Source of the DNA: Sphingobium fontiphilum
GTDB lineage: Bacteria > Pseudomonadota > Alphaproteobacteria > Sphingomonadales > Sphingomonadaceae
DNA length: 64,000 nt
Reading direction: 5' to 3'
Assembly (NCBI RefSeq): GCF_014196635.1
Contig: NZ_JACIEB010000004.1
Location: forward strand, 186,001-250,000
In this document: piece after piece, positions 62,566-64,000 of the stretch
How positions within the stretch are numbered: the stretch's first letter is position 1
Layout of the letters: every line of letters starts with the position of its first letter
Notes under the pieces: generated by a model
What the model was told of the DNA's origin: nothing
Database searches by the model: none
What the model saw: the letters and a program-made list of their open reading frames with translations, nothing else
Program-made: the position numbers and the translations under genes

Positions 62566-63736
62566 CCCGCACGACCCGTGGGCGACGCTGCGCCTTGCCG
62601 CGCTGCTGCTCGCCGGGCTTTACCTGCCCTATTATGCGCTCACCCTGGCGGCCGGGCAGGGGATATGGCGCGACGGCACGGGGCTGGTCGTCGGCCGCGA
62701 TTTCCTGAACCTGTGGATCGTCGGGCGCGCCGCATGGGGCGACGATCCGGCCCGCCTCTACGATCTTGCCGCCTATGCCGACACGGTCGCCGCGCTGGTC
62801 GGGCCGGGCTATCCGGGCCAGCAATGGTCCTATCCGCCTACCACCCTGCTCGTCGGCGCGCCCTTCGGCCTGCTGCCCTATGGCGTGGCGCTGGCGCTGT
62901 GGACGCTGATCGGCACGGGCGCGCTCGCTGCCGCGCTGCGGTTGTGGACCCGCGACGCCCGCCTGATCGTCGCGTTGCTGCTGTGCCCGGCCGCCATCTT
63001 CGGCATGATGTCGGGGCAGTTCGCCGCGCTCGCCGCCGCCATCATCCTCGCTGTCCTTCGCTGGCGCGAAAGCCGCCCCTGGATTGCGGGCGCGCTGCTT
63101 GGCCTGCTGACGGTCAAGCCGCAGCTCGGGTTGCTCTTCCCCATCCTGCTGATCGCCACCGGCAACTGGCGCGCGATCCTTGCGGCGGGGGCGGTGACGC
63201 TGGGCCTTGCCGGGCTGACGGCGGTGCTGTGGGGGGCGGACATATGGCGCGTCTATCTGGAACAGGGGATCGCCAACCAGTCGCTGATCCTGTCCGATCC
63301 CGACCATCTGGCCGGGCCGTTCATGCCGACCCTGTTCATGAACCTGCGTGTCGCGGGGGTGGCGAGCGATGCCGCGGGCGCGGCGCAGGGCGCGCTGTCG
63401 CTGATCGCGGCGGCGCTGGTCTGGCGGCGATTCCGCCAGCGTCCCGATTCGCGCGACATTGGCGCCCATGCGCTGTTCCTCGCCTGCGCCATCGCGGCGA
63501 CGCCCTATATGCTGTCCTATGACAGCCTGGCGCTCGCCATCATGGCCGCGCTGCTGCTGCCGCAGGAGCGCGATCGCGGCCTGCTGCTTGCCGTCATTTT
63601 CCTGCCGCTCATTCAGATAGTTGCCGGAAGCGTCGGGATACCCGGCCCGGCGCTGTTGCCGCCGTTGCTGGCCTGGCGCCTGCGCGCTCCTGCGGAAAAA
63701 CATGTGCGCCTGCGAAATAATAACAAGGTGAATTAA
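62543..63736 (+). CDS. DUF2029 / GT87-type membrane glycosyltransferase
   Basis: 397 residues from ATG at 62543, starting inside flhB. About ten hydrophobic segments; GTGLVVGRDFLNLWIVGRAAWGDDPARLYD after the first span and QQWSYPPTTLLVGAPFGLLPY match the DUF2029 pattern of polyprenol-phosphate-sugar-dependent mannosyltransferase-like proteins, with the Asp of GRDFLNLW as the likely catalytic acid. The acceptor is unknown. Overlap with flhB suggests co-expression with the motor genes. Confidence 0.82.
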   Translation: MPTVASSDPHDPWATLRLAALLLAGLYLPYYALTLAAGQGIWRDGTGLVVGRDFLNLWIVGRAAWGDDPARLYDLAAYADTVAALVGPGYPGQQWSYPPTTLLVGAPFGLLPYGVALALWTLIGTGALAAALRLWTRDARLIVALLLCPAAIFGMMSGQFAALAAAIILAVLRWRESRPWIAGALLGLLTVKPQLGLLFPILLIATGNWRAILAAGAVTLGLAGLTAVLWGADIWRVYLEQGIANQSLILSDPDHLAGPFMPTLFMNLRVAGVASDAAGAAQGALSLIAAALVWRRFRQRPDSRDIGAHALFLACAIAATPYMLSYDSLALAIMAALLLPQERDRGLLLAVIFLPLIQIVAGSVGIPGPALLPPLLAWRLRAPAEKHVRLRNNNKVN

Positions 63737-63760
63737 AGTTTAGCCGCACCTGTCCGTCCT
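63734..63760 (+). promoter_or_regulatory. Sigma-28-like promoter before the last gene
   Basis: TAAAGTTT (63734-63741) is a perfect FliA -35 box; after 11 bp comes TCCGTCCT, a partial match to GCCGATAA. It lies 32 bp upstream of ATG 63793. Confidence 0.55.
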
Positions 63761-63792
63761 TTCTTCACGGGGACGCACAAAGATGGTGTGTC

Positions 63793-64000
63793 ATGAGCGA
63801 CTTTCTGTCCCGAAGCAGCGAAATCCCGCCGGTCGACCGGTCGGCGACTCGCGCGACAAGCCCGGTCGCGGCCATCCGCGCCGCCGGGGCCAAGGGGTCG
63901 GATCTCGACAATGCCCCCCGGCAGGGCTTCAACCGCGACAATGCGCCGATCCTCGTCGATGAAGAGTTGGCGGGCGCCGCCGAATATGCGCAGATGCAGG
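63793..64000 (+). CDS. Hypothetical protein, 5' part only
   Basis: 69 codons visible from ATG at 63793, still open at the window edge. The visible part is polar and disorder-like (MSDFLSRSSEIPPVDRSA, NAPRQGFNRDNAPILVDEEL). No family recognised. The sigma-28-like promoter suggests late flagellar expression. Confidence 0.6.
   Translation, partial: MSDFLSRSSEIPPVDRSATRATSPVAAIRAAGAKGSDLDNAPRQGFNRDNAPILVDEELAGAAEYAQMQ

Overview
The window looks like a chromosomal segment of a high-GC alphaproteobacterium of the Sphingomonadales (Sphingobium/Sphingomonas type). The basis is overall base composition, the alpha-type SspB adaptor, the UPF0314 membrane protein, the NasT/ANTAR regulator, a serC-serA locus with an alphaproteobacterial leader, and the family of short hairpin repeats between genes. 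This is a family-level judgement made by eye; no database search was possible.

Positions 1-25.5 kb are housekeeping and accessory genes. In order they are an ANTAR regulator (cut by the window edge), hisZ, a DUF559 gene between inverted hairpin repeats, and serA and serC. Then come an extensin-like lipoprotein, a LOG-family protein and an orphan receiver protein. A four-gene operon follows (7756-10292): a 45-residue peptide, two related cupin/HEAT-like proteins and a winged-helix regulator. This is the least explained module of the window and the best candidate for an undescribed system. After it are two L,D-transpeptidases with a small lipoprotein, an HDAC-family amidohydrolase, gmk, fumC, a RelE/ParE-type toxin-antitoxin pair, sspB, hisB-hisH-hisA, a VOC protein, an EF-hand protein and a two-component pair. 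A repeat-rich stretch and one lower-GC orphan gene close this part.

Positions 25.5-64 kb hold most of a flagellar system. On the minus strand lies flgBCDEFGHI-flgJ(rod-binding only)-flgKL followed by motAB. Divergent from flgB is a second, compact MotA/MotB-like pair, then flgA, flgM, a FlgN-like protein, a flagellar-type lytic transglycosylase, flhA and fliA. The osmoregulated periplasmic glucan genes opgG and opgH and the flagellin gene follow on the minus strand. Last is a plus-strand run: a sigma-54 activator (FlbD/FleQ-like), fliEFGHIJK and fliL, then fliMNOPQR-flhB, a DUF2029/GT87 membrane protein and a gene cut by the right edge.

The regulatory logic is partly readable. Sigma-54-type -24/-12 elements precede flgB, flgA and fliM. 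Two identical-arm palindromes (CGGCAA-N4-TTGCCG) lie about 75-125 bp upstream of the flgB -24/-12 element and are candidate activator sites. Sigma-28-type elements precede the flagellin gene and the last gene. FliA, FlgM and the FlbD-like activator are all encoded here, so a sigma-54 to sigma-28 hierarchy is likely. Oddities include a very short hook protein, a giant Pro/Ala-rich FliK, a FliM without the usual CheY-binding N-terminus, a FlgH with no lipobox cysteine and two different stator gene pairs. Chemotaxis genes, fliD, fliS, flhF and flhG are not in the window.
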